DNA of 64,000 bases from NCBI GenBank assembly GCA_002418835.1, contig DIEX01000011.1, positions 1 through 64,000 on the forward strand, read 5' to 3'. The notes under the pieces were generated by a model that worked only from the letters and a program-made list of their open reading frames with translations, was not told the DNA's origin and made no database searches. This DNA is from Spirochaetia bacterium UBA5763. GTDB taxonomy: Bacteria > Spirochaetota > UBA4802 > UBA5550. Made by a program: the position numbers and the translations under genes. The number at the start of each line of letters is the position of its first letter. The stretch's first letter is position 1. Below, piece after piece: positions 17,618-24,818 of the stretch.

Positions 17618-17630
17618 GCAGGGTGTTTAA

Positions 17631-18422
17631 ATGAAAATTGAATCAATTACAATTCAAAACGGTTTCGGAAGGGATGGGCAGAAAGACAACTTTAAAGAAA
17701 TAAAACTTAATATGTGTAACATAATATCAATTGTCGGGCCAACAGGCTCAGGAAAAACCACATTTATAAACGATATAGCTCTCTTTGCAGACAAAAATAC
17801 CCCTTCCGGACGACGGATACTTATTAATAACGAAATTCCTTCCGATGAATTTATGAATAATCCGTCATGTAATCCAATATCTTACATCACGCAGCATACA
17901 AACTTTTTATCAGATCTCTCGGTTAAAGCATTTCTGGAAACTCATATTAAAATCAGAAATTCAGGAGCTATTGATATAATAATGGAAAAAACTCTTGATT
18001 TCGCAAATCAGATAACAGGGGAGCCCATTATAATCTGGAGCAAAATGACTGAACTTTCAGGAGGACAGACACGGGCTCTCCTTATTGCTGATGCTGTAAT
18101 AATAGGAAACTCTCCTATTATACTTCTCGATGAAATTGAAAATGCCGGGATAAACAGAACTAAAGCACTGGAGTTATTAAGAAACTACGAAAAAATCTTT
18201 ATCTTTGTCACCCATGACCCACGAATAACTCTTCTCTCAGATTATCGACTTATCATGAAAAAAGGGGCCATCAGTAAAATTATCATTACCTCTGAAGAGG
18301 AAAAAAAAGCGGTTCAAAAAATTTCTATTGTAGATGACCTGCTCCTTGAACTGCGGAATCTTCTCAGGAGCGGGGAAAAAATATCAGAAAAATTTATTAC
18401 CGAGCAAATTCAAACAATATAG
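17631..18422 (+). CDS. Soluble ABC-type ATPase of a putative cofactor-assembly module
   Basis: 263 residues, no membrane segments. Walker A GPTGSGKT (36-43), signature LSGGQ (142-146), Walker B IILLDE (163-168) and the switch histidine H195 are intact, so it should hydrolyse ATP as a dimer. It has no adjacent permease; the genes next to it are a HypB/CobW-like GTPase and a 4Fe-4S protein. An ABC ATPase without a transporter partner, beside a metal-type GTPase, suggests a chaperone or assembly role rather than transport, but this is inference. After the H-loop there is a 65-residue charged tail. I do not recognise a named family. Confidence 0.75.
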   Translation: MKIESITIQNGFGRDGQKDNFKEIKLNMCNIISIVGPTGSGKTTFINDIALFADKNTPSGRRILINNEIPSDEFMNNPSCNPISYITQHTNFLSDLSVKAFLETHIKIRNSGAIDIIMEKTLDFANQITGEPIIIWSKMTELSGGQTRALLIADAVIIGNSPIILLDEIENAGINRTKALELLRNYEKIFIFVTHDPRITLLSDYRLIMKKGAISKIIITSEEEKKAVQKISIVDDLLLELRNLLRSGEKISEKFITEQIQTI

Positions 18423-18431
18423 GAGAGAACC

Positions 18432-19130
18432 ATGAAAGTAGTAATATGCGCAGGCCCGCCCACAAGCGGAAAAACAACTGTTATAAAACAGGTTATATCC
18501 AGATTACAGAAGAAAAATATTAATCCATGCTATCTAAAAATTGATGTTCTATTCGCTGACGAAGATTTAATAATTTCACAGGAGTTCAGGATACCGGCAC
18601 GAAAAGTTTATTCACAGGATCTATGCCCCGATCACTGTAATGTCATTGTTCTTGGTGATGCAATACAATGGGGAGAAGACATCGGTTCCGATATCATCAT
18701 TATTGAAACAGCAGGGCTATGTCTCCGCTGCTCTCCCTACATCGAAAACTCTTTAGGGATTGTTGTTCTTGAAGCAACAAGCGGAATGAACCTTCCGAGA
18801 AAGATAGGCCCCATGCTGAGTCTTGCCGATGTGGCAGTTGTCACCAAGATTGATCTTATATCTCAAGCGGAGCGGGAGGTATTCAGAGCAAACATCATGG
18901 AAGCAGCTAGCGTCAGTATAATCGAAACAGATGCTCTTCATGGTATCAATATAGATCATATCATCAGAATAATAGACAGGATGGATTCATACAGTGCTCC
19001 ATCTTTGCTGCGAGGCAATCCTCCTGTCGGAACATGCACCATCTGTGTCGGAAAAAAAGAGATCGGGAAAGAGGCACACTTTGGAGTCTTGCGCCCGCTG
19101 GAATCAGATATTTTTTACAGAGGAGAATGA
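18432..19130 (+). CDS. HypB/CobW-like GTP-binding metal chaperone candidate
   Basis: 232 residues of the SIMIBI G3E class: P-loop GPPTSGKTT (8-16), a switch segment ETAG (92-95) and the base-specificity motif TKID (138-141). It is rich in possible metal ligands: CPDHC (C65, H68, C69), CLRC (C97, C100) and a C-terminal CTIC (C202, C205) with H216. The CxCC of ZNG1/COG0523 proteins is absent, so nickel, iron or another metal is possible. It starts 9 bases after the ATPase with GGAGAGA as ribosome site and is followed 3 bases later by the Fe-S protein. A role in metal delivery or Fe-S cofactor maturation is inferred. Confidence 0.8.
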   Translation: MKVVICAGPPTSGKTTVIKQVISRLQKKNINPCYLKIDVLFADEDLIISQEFRIPARKVYSQDLCPDHCNVIVLGDAIQWGEDIGSDIIIIETAGLCLRCSPYIENSLGIVVLEATSGMNLPRKIGPMLSLADVAVVTKIDLISQAEREVFRANIMEAASVSIIETDALHGINIDHIIRIIDRMDSYSAPSLLRGNPPVGTCTICVGKKEIGKEAHFGVLRPLESDIFYRGE

Positions 19131-19133
19131 ACA

Positions 19134-19787
19134 ATGAATCAGCATATTGAAGAAAATATAACTCTTCCGGGAAAGAACTGCGGCTCCTGCGGGATGAAAA
19201 CATGCAGCAGTTTTGCTGAAGTTATCAAAAATAATCCTGAAGAAATTAAACGATGTCCTCACATAGATGCTGCTGCTATATGCAGAAATAATAATGCTGA
19301 AACCGCTTTTTCAAATATAACATGGAAAGATAACCTTGGGAGAGATTACGATTTTATACTGGACAAATTCCCCGGTGAAACAGGCCCGAGAGAAACGATA
19401 CTCCCCTTTAATCCGACTATTGTAGAAAAACTCGGAATTAAAAAAGGGGATATTATTTACGGCAGACCTGGATGGATATCATGCGGATGCCCCGTAACAC
19501 ACGCCGGCGAAGTTGTTGAAGAACCGGATTATTTCAACGGCACTATAATCTGGTGTATAGTCGGCCCCATGCAGGCGAGAGAGAGAGGGATAAATATCGG
19601 TTACTACAATACAACAGCATACGAGGGGATTGTTAATCATACCAGAACAGATTTACAGATCGGTATGAGGTATTATTTTCAACCGCGTTACTGTATGCTG
19701 CAATGGCGTCACTGCGGTCTAATGAACAGCATAGGTAAGACTATGGACGGATTAAGAGTCCGGATTGAAGGATTATGGATAGGATAA
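19134..19787 (+). CDS. 4Fe-4S protein with conserved C-terminal domain of unknown function
   Basis: 217 residues. The N-terminus has C16-x2-C19-x4-C24-x16-C41 (CGSCGMKTCSSF), the Fe-S motif also seen at the start of corrinoid Fe-S proteins (AcsC/CdhE) and RnfB-type ferredoxins. The remaining 170 residues have no fold I can name, but carry motifs such as GRPGWISCGCPVTHAGE, CIVGPMQARERG and MLQWRHCGLMNS with further Cys and His, so a second metal site is likely. It closes the three-gene module. The target protein or cofactor is not known. An enzyme role with bound substrate is an alternative to an assembly role. Confidence 0.75.
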   Translation: MNQHIEENITLPGKNCGSCGMKTCSSFAEVIKNNPEEIKRCPHIDAAAICRNNNAETAFSNITWKDNLGRDYDFILDKFPGETGPRETILPFNPTIVEKLGIKKGDIIYGRPGWISCGCPVTHAGEVVEEPDYFNGTIIWCIVGPMQARERGINIGYYNTTAYEGIVNHTRTDLQIGMRYYFQPRYCMLQWRHCGLMNSIGKTMDGLRVRIEGLWIG

Positions 19788-19976
19788 CTATTCATAATCG
19801 CTATCTTTTTTGCATCCATATGAATTTTCCGGGGATATTTCAACTTATCATAATTCTGATTAACAGAAGCATATATCAATTTAATGAAATCACCGGTTCT
19901 GATGCTCGTAGGTGGTTTAAATCATGTGGCTATGGATGATTTTAATCGTGAAATGCTATAGCTTAAGAGTAACCGC
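19788..19976. other. Non-coding stretch with a MITE-like end
   Basis: No gene is seen here. At 19938-19960 lies a sequence ending gaaatgctata that matches one end of the terminal inverted repeats of the MITE-like family at 32.3 and 53.5 kb. It abuts the IS66 remnant, so this copy was probably cut or rearranged. Confidence 0.6.
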
Positions 19977-20201
19977 TTAATCAACCGCACCCCTAAATTT
20001 ATTGATATTATCAGGATCAATTCTATTCGGTATGATTAAACGAATTTCATCATCACATTTGCAGGCAGGTAGTTTTTCAAACAGATACCCCAGATAACAG
20101 TATGGTTCAAGATCATTTGCCTTAGCAGTTTCAAGAGAGTCTGTTTTCCCGGGGTGCAAAAATATTCTTGTCTCTCTGTCCTGAAGATGCGTAAGCGTCA
20201 A
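19977..20201 (-). pseudogene. C-terminal remnant of an IS66-family transposase
   Basis: The translation contains SLETAKANDLEPYCYLGYLFEKLP, which matches the C-terminal ETAKAN-LEPY-YL motif of IS66 transposases and runs to a stop. The part just upstream is scrambled by small deletions and frame changes, and the catalytic DDE region is absent. It is on the opposite strand to the IS66 accessory remnants at 20328-20644, so either an inversion or two insertions occurred. No function is expected. Confidence 0.8.
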
Positions 20202-20327
20202 AACAACCCCATCTTAACGAATCTATCAGAATGATGTATACTACCTCAAAAAACAGAGGGCAGCTTGTAAAAAATTTCAAATCAACACAGGAATCATGTA
20301 GTAAAATGGAAACAGAGAGGTCTTTCC

Positions 20328-20576
20328 ATGAAGCAGTATTGTCAGGAGCATGGAATATCCTACTGGAGTTTTCAGGACTGAAAAAAATTTGCAGAATCAG
20401 AAACTTTTCAGAATGAAACCGGATTTGTTGAATTACCGGTAACAGTAACGAATCAGAATAAAGAATATGGATCCTTAGAGATAATTCTGAAAAACGGCCT
20501 GAAGATAATAGCCGGAGCAAATACGGACACCAGCCACGTAAAAAAGATTGTAAGAACTCCGGAGGGCCTGTCATGA
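20328..20576 (+). pseudogene. Remnant of the IS66 accessory gene tnpA (orf1)
   Basis: From the ATG the frame reads MKQYCQEHGISYWSFQD, the helix-turn-helix of IS66 TnpA proteins, then a TGA at 20379-20381 where tryptophan is expected. The same frame then continues to 20576 through GFVELPVTV and LEIILKNGLKIIAGA, as in intact homologues. The first helices survive in another frame upstream (from about 20231). A point nonsense mutation plus a frameshift have inactivated it. Confidence 0.75.
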
Positions 20577-20644
20577 AAATAGATTACAACAAAGTAAAGA
20601 TATATGTCTAACCCGGCTACGCAGAAATGCATTTTGTCCATTAA
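20573..20644 (+). pseudogene. Remnant of the IS66 accessory gene tnpB (orf2)
   Basis: Starts with ATGA overlap on the tnpA remnant, as in intact IS66 elements. It reads MKIDYNKVKIYV, stop, PGYAEMHFVH, stop; intact TnpB proteins have a vYv-PG-tDMR start. Only the first 20 or so codons remain. Confidence 0.65.
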
Positions 20645-20690
20645 TTTACGGGGTTTTCCTTTTTTCAGGAAGCCCTCTTTATATTCCTCA

Positions 20691-20862
20691 TCAATACAAA
20701 GAGTTATACTCACCTCTGAGTAAATCGGGTACTATCCTGTCAATATCTGATCTGAACTCATCCCATGATGGGGATTCTATCCATTTTATCTCATTGAACG
20801 TGTCCAATGGTATACTCTTCAGAAGTTCACCGCAACAGGCTTATTGTTTTTTAATATAATTA
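20691..20862 (-). pseudogene. Decayed Phd/YefM-type antitoxin gene
   Basis: The minus strand reads VIILKNNKPVAVNF then a stop. After a one-base shift it reads LLKSIPLDTFNEIKWIESPSWDEF and on to a TGA at 20693-20691. The NNKPVAV stretch is the conserved core of Phd-type antitoxins. The N-terminus is replaced by a short dispersed repeat (20866-20903). No toxin gene is adjacent. Confidence 0.5.
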
Positions 20863-20865
20863 CCC

Positions 20866-20903
20866 TTTTCACTTTCGACTTTAGACTATCCTTCACCCCG
20901 CAA
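20866..20903. repeat. Short dispersed repeat (ctttagactatccttca type)
   Basis: Contains ctttcgactttagactatccttca. Near-identical strings occur at 27960-28015, and a diverged one at 21285-21325 (ttttactttagactggcctt). Here it sits exactly where the antitoxin remnant loses its N-terminus. Confidence 0.7.
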
Positions 20904-20950
20904 GCCTCTAAGATTTCCCTGATTTAAGGAGAAAATTTCTGATTAAAACT

Positions 20951-21283
20951 TCAATGCTGTCTGTCATAAAAAATTCCGTTATCAATCGCCTGATTAATAA
21001 ATACGGGATTGATATTTTTTCTGGTGTTTTCAGGGCTTGACTCTCCACCCTGTGTCATAATTTTTATATCAACAAACACATTATGTTCATACTCAATTTT
21101 TCCAATTACACCCGCAACTTCCAGTTTCTTTGCGTAATCCATAAAACTGAAAATCAGGATTAAATCATAATCACTTTCATCATGGCTTGTCCCTTTCATT
21201 CGTGAACCATAAAAATACAACCAGTGATAATCCTGAAAACATGCTGATAACTCACTATTTATTATATTCACAATCTCATCCAT
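20951..21283 (-). CDS. MNT-type nucleotidyltransferase domain protein
   Basis: 110 residues. The active-site motif is FYGSRMKGTSHDESDYDLIL (GS-x-x-x-G then D-x-D), and a third acidic residue follows in VFVDIKIM. Small stand-alone nucleotidyltransferases of this type are usually the antitoxin (MntA) in HEPN/MNT pairs or antibiotic-type adenylyltransferases. No HEPN gene is adjacent here, unlike the pair at 31542-32271, so this copy may be an orphan. All motif residues look intact. Confidence 0.75.
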   Translation of the reverse strand: MDEIVNIINSELSACFQDYHWLYFYGSRMKGTSHDESDYDLILIFSFMDYAKKLEVAGVIGKIEYEHNVFVDIKIMTQGGESSPENTRKNINPVFINQAIDNGIFYDRQH

Positions 21284-21329
21284 GCTTCTGTCCTTTGAGA
21301 CTTTTTACTTTAGACTGGCCTTTACATCC

Positions 21330-21569
21330 TCACGCAGCGTTAAAAGTCATGATTTCGAATTTAATATGCCGTTTACGGACATCATCAGCAATAAGTTCTA
21401 TTTTTTCCATAACCTCATCAGAAAACCATTTTTCTCCGCAAAGAGAACAGATCTCCGCAGGAACATCTTCCAGAACAAGTATGCCATTACCTGTTTTAAC
21501 TTTAAATACAGTTGTACCATTATATATTGATCCTTTGCATACGGGGCATACAGTCATTGATTTACTCAT
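21330..21569 (-). CDS. YgiT-type zinc-finger antitoxin
   Basis: 79 residues from the ATG at 21569, which has a strong AGGAGG site; the longer frame to 21614 is not needed. Two CxxC pairs (VCPVCKGS and ICSLCGEKWFS) bind zinc, followed by a helical C-terminus, as in MqsA/YgiT-type antitoxins. Its start overlaps the end of the DUF4258-like gene, the usual toxin-then-antitoxin order for this pair. The DNA-binding HTH of full MqsA is missing, as in many short YgiT-type proteins. Confidence 0.85.
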   Translation of the reverse strand: MSKSMTVCPVCKGSIYNGTTVFKVKTGNGILVLEDVPAEICSLCGEKWFSDEVMEKIELIADDVRKRHIKFEIMTFNAA

Positions 21570-21798
21570 GCTTTTTCCTCCTGGTCTTAAAATAGCCTTG
21601 AAAATGATCACCATCAGGTATATAAACGGTTATAACAACAGCATAATCATCAATCCGTGTAAAATAACTTATTGGTGAACCGGTTTGTTTATAAATCTTA
21701 TTCAGAATAGTGCTCGATTCACTTAAATCATCCTCATGTTCATGAGACAGCTCATTCCATATCTGCCGCAACTCAAACCATTTTTTCGGCATCGGCAA
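21562..21798 (-). CDS. DUF4258-like toxin partner, possibly N-terminally truncated
   Basis: 78 residues. The C-terminus YAVVITVYIPDGDHFQGYFKTRRKK matches the end of DUF4258 proteins (ITVY-P then an Arg/Lys tail), which pair with YgiT-type antitoxins. It overlaps the antitoxin gene by 8 bases. An upstream frame from the ATG at 21881 (MTFHKIQLEKIIIECRK) runs into this gene only after a frameshift near 21800, so the true N-terminus may be lost. The TTG at 21798 or ATG at 21792 would then be a fallback start. Toxicity is not certain. Confidence 0.6.
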   Translation of the reverse strand: MPMPKKWFELRQIWNELSHEHEDDLSESSTILNKIYKQTGSPISYFTRIDDYAVVITVYIPDGDHFQGYFKTRRKKHE

Positions 21799-21897
21799 AA
21801 AGGTTCAGCTTCTTCAAGCCGCAGCCTGTGTTTTCTGCACTCAATGATAATTTTTTCAAGCTGAATTTTATGAAATGTCATAGCAGTATACCGAATT

Positions 21898-22021
21898 ATA
21901 ACCAGGAACTTCCATATATGTAATTACAGAGATAGAATAGCATAAGTCAGGCTTAATCAGATCATCTATAGAAATTTTGCCTTTGGATAAGGTATACTAT
22001 TATATTTAAATCCGGAACTAT
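21898..22021 (-). pseudogene. Frameshifted N-terminal remnant of a PIN-domain (VapC-type) toxin
   Basis: Directly after the antitoxin-like gene the minus strand reads VPDLNIIVYLI, the PIN-domain start (usually LLDTNIIIYLL). After a one-base shift at the CCAAAGG stretch it reads KGKISIDDLIKPDLCYSIS then VITYMEVPGY. The rest of the toxin is absent. It is not in any long reading frame and is seen only by joining frames. Confidence 0.6.
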
Positions 22022-22022
22022 A

Positions 22023-22259
22023 CTATTCCCATTCATCTCTCTCATTCCTCTGCCACTTAACAGGGTCTTGAATACTTTTAAAAGGCTCACCCTTTCTTAG
22101 AGAGAGTAAATTTTTTATTTTAGTATTAAGCGGCTGCTCATCTGTATTGGATATGACCTCTAATGAAACAATTTCCACTTTATCTTTCCCTGAAAGTTTG
22201 AGCATATTGATAACCGGATCACATGAACCATCCTGTATATTTATTGTAACTCTTTTCAT
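22023..22259 (-). CDS. Small antitoxin-like protein
   Basis: 78 residues: a short beta start MKRVTINIQDGS, a middle SLEVISNTDEQP and the tail FKSIQDPVKWQRNERDEWE. Tails of this DP-x-WQ-x-x-RDEW type are common in small antitoxins encoded just ahead of PIN toxins. The gene lies one base from the PIN remnant, which supports an orphaned VapB-like role. It seems intact and has GGAGGATTGAAGG upstream. DNA binding is not evident from a known fold. Confidence 0.6.
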   Translation of the reverse strand: MKRVTINIQDGSCDPVINMLKLSGKDKVEIVSLEVISNTDEQPLNTKIKNLLSLRKGEPFKSIQDPVKWQRNERDEWE

Positions 22260-22697
22260 CCTTCAATCCTCCGGTTATTTTACATAGCGCTCCTTTCATT
22301 TCACCCACCAACCCGATAACCCTCTGCCTGATCTGTAATCTTTTATACTGAATCTTTATTCAGTTAAACAGAAAGCTGGTTAATCCCCTCACCGCACAAT
22401 CGATCCCCGCAGAGTAATCTTATGTATAGCATAATCCGTGAAACACAGTTTGTCGAATATTTAATCCCGATGTAAAAAGATAAGGGCGGTCACAAAAACT
22501 CCGTTTTTGTGACCGCAGGGAGCCCTGCGGGGCTTACAAAAGGGCTACCGTCCCTTTTACCTGTAAAGATACAGTTATTTTGACTTCCAATAAGATTAGC
22601 TGCAAAAAAATTTAAAAATACCCCGGTGCAATCGTATTAAATATCAGGATACAGGCTTACTGCTTTATATCCGGAAACTACAAAGGGAGTAAAATCT
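22260..22697. other. 438-base gene-free stretch with three hairpins
   Basis: No reading frame of interest. The feature of note is the hairpin cluster at 22487-22558. The end of this stretch must hold the promoter of the lipoprotein gene at 22698, which has AAAGGGAG as ribosome site. Confidence 0.7.
22487..22558. repeat. Three consecutive hairpins
   Basis: Hairpin 1: cggtcacaaaaac at 22487-22499 with exact complement at 22503-22515, loop of 3. Hairpin 2: ccgcaggg / ccctgcgg at 22513-22530, loop of 2. Hairpin 3: aaaaggg at 22538-22544 with ccctttt at 22552-22558. The first two share bases. The set looks like a REP-type extragenic element rather than a simple terminator, since no T-run follows. 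Confidence 0.8.
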
Positions 22698-23648
22698 ATG
22701 CGCAAAAAAATTACTCTGTTTTCTCTTATTATCCTTTTACATATTCTTTTTTTTAACGGGTGCGGAGAAGGTCCGAAAACTGCAAAGGTGCAGAATAATA
22801 CTTCAGAAGAAACAGGTAACGGCAATGACGGAATTTTCACAGAGCCGGAGCTTGATTCTTTAACAGTATCCCATGGTAAACTTACACCCGATTTTGATCC
22901 CGGTATTACAGGCTACAGTATTATTATAAGAGCAGAAGTCTCAGCGCTCCTGATAACTGCTGTCCCCTCAGCGGGGAGCACTTTTGAAATCAGCAGCTCT
23001 GAACCATCAGAGATAACCGGCTCTTACACTGTATCAATTACTGAGCCTGAAACCGGGCTTTCGATCTCAGTGAATAACGAAGCAGGTGAGGGTATTATAT
23101 ATTATCTGAAGATCAGGAGAATGGAAGAGGTAAAGATACCGAACTCATCATTTGAATTATCCGATGAACAGAAACATCCTCAGCAGTGGAAGGTCAGCGG
23201 GGCCGGTGAATTAATCAGCGCAGACTCAGAAGCTTTATCCGGTAATTTCTCCGGCAGTTTTACAACACTTACAGCCTCAATAGGGGGGAGAGAAGCCCTC
23301 AGTGCCCCGGTGATGATCAGCAGCGGTAAAGGGATTTTAATCTCCGGATGGTTTTATATAGAGGATCTCCCGGAGCGCTCACCTGGGAGAATTTTATTTA
23401 GTTATAAAGTTTATTATTATACTGATGCTGAATGCAGTACCCCTGCATCAGTAAAAGCCTCCACAATGGCAAAGACAGCCCTTGCATCACCGGGGGTTTG
23501 GGAGAACATTACATACGAAAGGGGTGCAGAGCAGATCCCCCCTGACGGATCTTTTACCCGCATTGGTGTGAGAATATGCTATGACATGGAAACCGGTGGG
23601 ACAAAACATGACAGGGCGTTTTTTGATGATATAGGTATGCAGCAGTAA
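22698..23648 (+). CDS. Surface or periplasmic lipoprotein with cadherin-like and carbohydrate-module-like domains
   Basis: 316 residues. The signal peptide MRKKITLFSLIILLHILFF ends in the lipobox FNGC. A linker is followed at about 50-140 by a cadherin-like beta-sandwich (PF12733 type): LDSLTVSHGKLTPDFDPGITGY with later ISVNNEAGEGIIYYLKI. From about 148 on (IPNSSFELSD...QQWKVSG, then ISGWFYIED and ending AFFDDIGM) it resembles the jelly-roll carbohydrate-binding domains of secreted proteins. It may bind glycans at the cell surface. There is no catalytic motif. Ligand unknown. Confidence 0.75.
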   Translation: MRKKITLFSLIILLHILFFNGCGEGPKTAKVQNNTSEETGNGNDGIFTEPELDSLTVSHGKLTPDFDPGITGYSIIIRAEVSALLITAVPSAGSTFEISSSEPSEITGSYTVSITEPETGLSISVNNEAGEGIIYYLKIRRMEEVKIPNSSFELSDEQKHPQQWKVSGAGELISADSEALSGNFSGSFTTLTASIGGREALSAPVMISSGKGILISGWFYIEDLPERSPGRILFSYKVYYYTDAECSTPASVKASTMAKTALASPGVWENITYERGAEQIPPDGSFTRIGVRICYDMETGGTKHDRAFFDDIGMQQ

Positions 23649-23777
23649 TATTGTGTAATAACCAGTTAACACACAGCCTGTAGTCATGTGATATTTTTCT
23701 TTACAAAAAGATTACATGCTGCAATTTACATTAATAGAAATAATACTTGTTTTAAAATATCATCCGGATGGAATGCT

Positions 23778-24815
23778 ATGATAACTTTTTTAAGTACACT
23801 GCTCTTCTATATATCAATATTACAGCAACCACCAGCAACAGAACTATACATTAAAAATATGAGTATTTCTGCGAGTGACAACAGTGACAAACTTCTGATC
23901 AGATGGGAGAGTTTTGAAAACTCCTCATTCAGAATACTGCGGTCAAAATTCAACAATAGGGAGTTTATCGAAATCGCAGTTTCAGATGGAACGGAATATA
24001 TCGATTCAGATATTGAAAAAGGTGTTGTATACTGGTACAGAATCATTCAGGAACCCACAGGCACGCCGGATGAGCAAAAAAAAGAGATAGACCCGTCATT
24101 ATTTATAAATGAAGCTGAATACACAATTCTTGCCGAAATACTGCCTGTGTTAAATGATACTAAAAAAAACAAAAGTGATGTAAAAACCAACGAAAAGAAT
24201 ATCACTACAGAAAAAATAAACAGCTACTGCGGTTATACAGAAAACGCTCCATTCCCCGGATCTAAACTCGATATTCTTATAAAACAGAAAAACTCGGTTT
24301 TAAAAATACCAGCAGAACCTGAAAAGAAAAAAGCGCAAACAGAAAGGCTTGAATACCTGAAGCAGTATTACATGAATAAAGTTAAATTTTCACTCATTAT
24401 GACAATGGCGAAACCTTACCTGGCCCGGGACGAATTAATAATCTATTCCAGCCTGGAGAATTATGAGATTAAAAAAGAGTCAAAACAGTTTATTTTTTAT
24501 GATAAAGGATTATGTTCTTATGTAGTCTTTGAATCATCAAAACTTTTCAAGATCATTAACAACGGCAAAGATAGCGAACTTGCAGATATCCTGCTTAAAA
24601 ACGCTGAATTGTTCTGCACACCTTCAGGGAAAAAAATTATCACTGATAAAAACGGGGTAACAAGGATTGTTAATTATTATGACGCAGTGGGACTTTCAAC
24701 AAGATACCTGAAGAATGACAGAGATTGGAGGTCGCGTACAGTGATGCTCGCAACATCAAGAAAGGATCTAAAGAAAATGCTTAAAAAGGCTTCAAAAACA
24801 GAAGAGCAGCAGTAG
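23778..24815 (+). CDS. Exported protein with an N-terminal fibronectin type III-like domain
   Basis: The ATG at 23778 starts a signal-peptide-like MITFLSTLLFYISILQ; the frame is open from 23688 but those 30 residues look non-coding. About 345 residues. Residues 20-100 (LYIKNMSISASDNSDKLLIRW and YWYRIIQEP) form an FnIII-like beta domain. The remainder is lysine-rich and without a fold I recognise, including a segment MAKPYLARDELIIYS. It ends 3 bases from the convergent ABC ATPase gene. It may be periplasmic or outer-membrane associated. Function unknown. Confidence 0.65.
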   Translation: MITFLSTLLFYISILQQPPATELYIKNMSISASDNSDKLLIRWESFENSSFRILRSKFNNREFIEIAVSDGTEYIDSDIEKGVVYWYRIIQEPTGTPDEQKKEIDPSLFINEAEYTILAEILPVLNDTKKNKSDVKTNEKNITTEKINSYCGYTENAPFPGSKLDILIKQKNSVLKIPAEPEKKKAQTERLEYLKQYYMNKVKFSLIMTMAKPYLARDELIIYSSLENYEIKKESKQFIFYDKGLCSYVVFESSKLFKIINNGKDSELADILLKNAELFCTPSGKKIITDKNGVTRIVNYYDAVGLSTRYLKNDRDWRSRTVMLATSRKDLKKMLKKASKTEEQQ

Positions 24816-24818
24816 TTA

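Noticed and set aside
20131..20574. Open frame of 147 codons on the minus strand
   Set aside because: It is a shadow across the IS66 tnpA remnant on the plus strand; the translation has no recognisable family.
20328..20576. In-frame TGA as a recoded selenocysteine or tryptophan codon
   Set aside because: The other genes use TGA as stop, and flanking IS66 pieces carry further stops and frameshifts, so it is a decay mutation.
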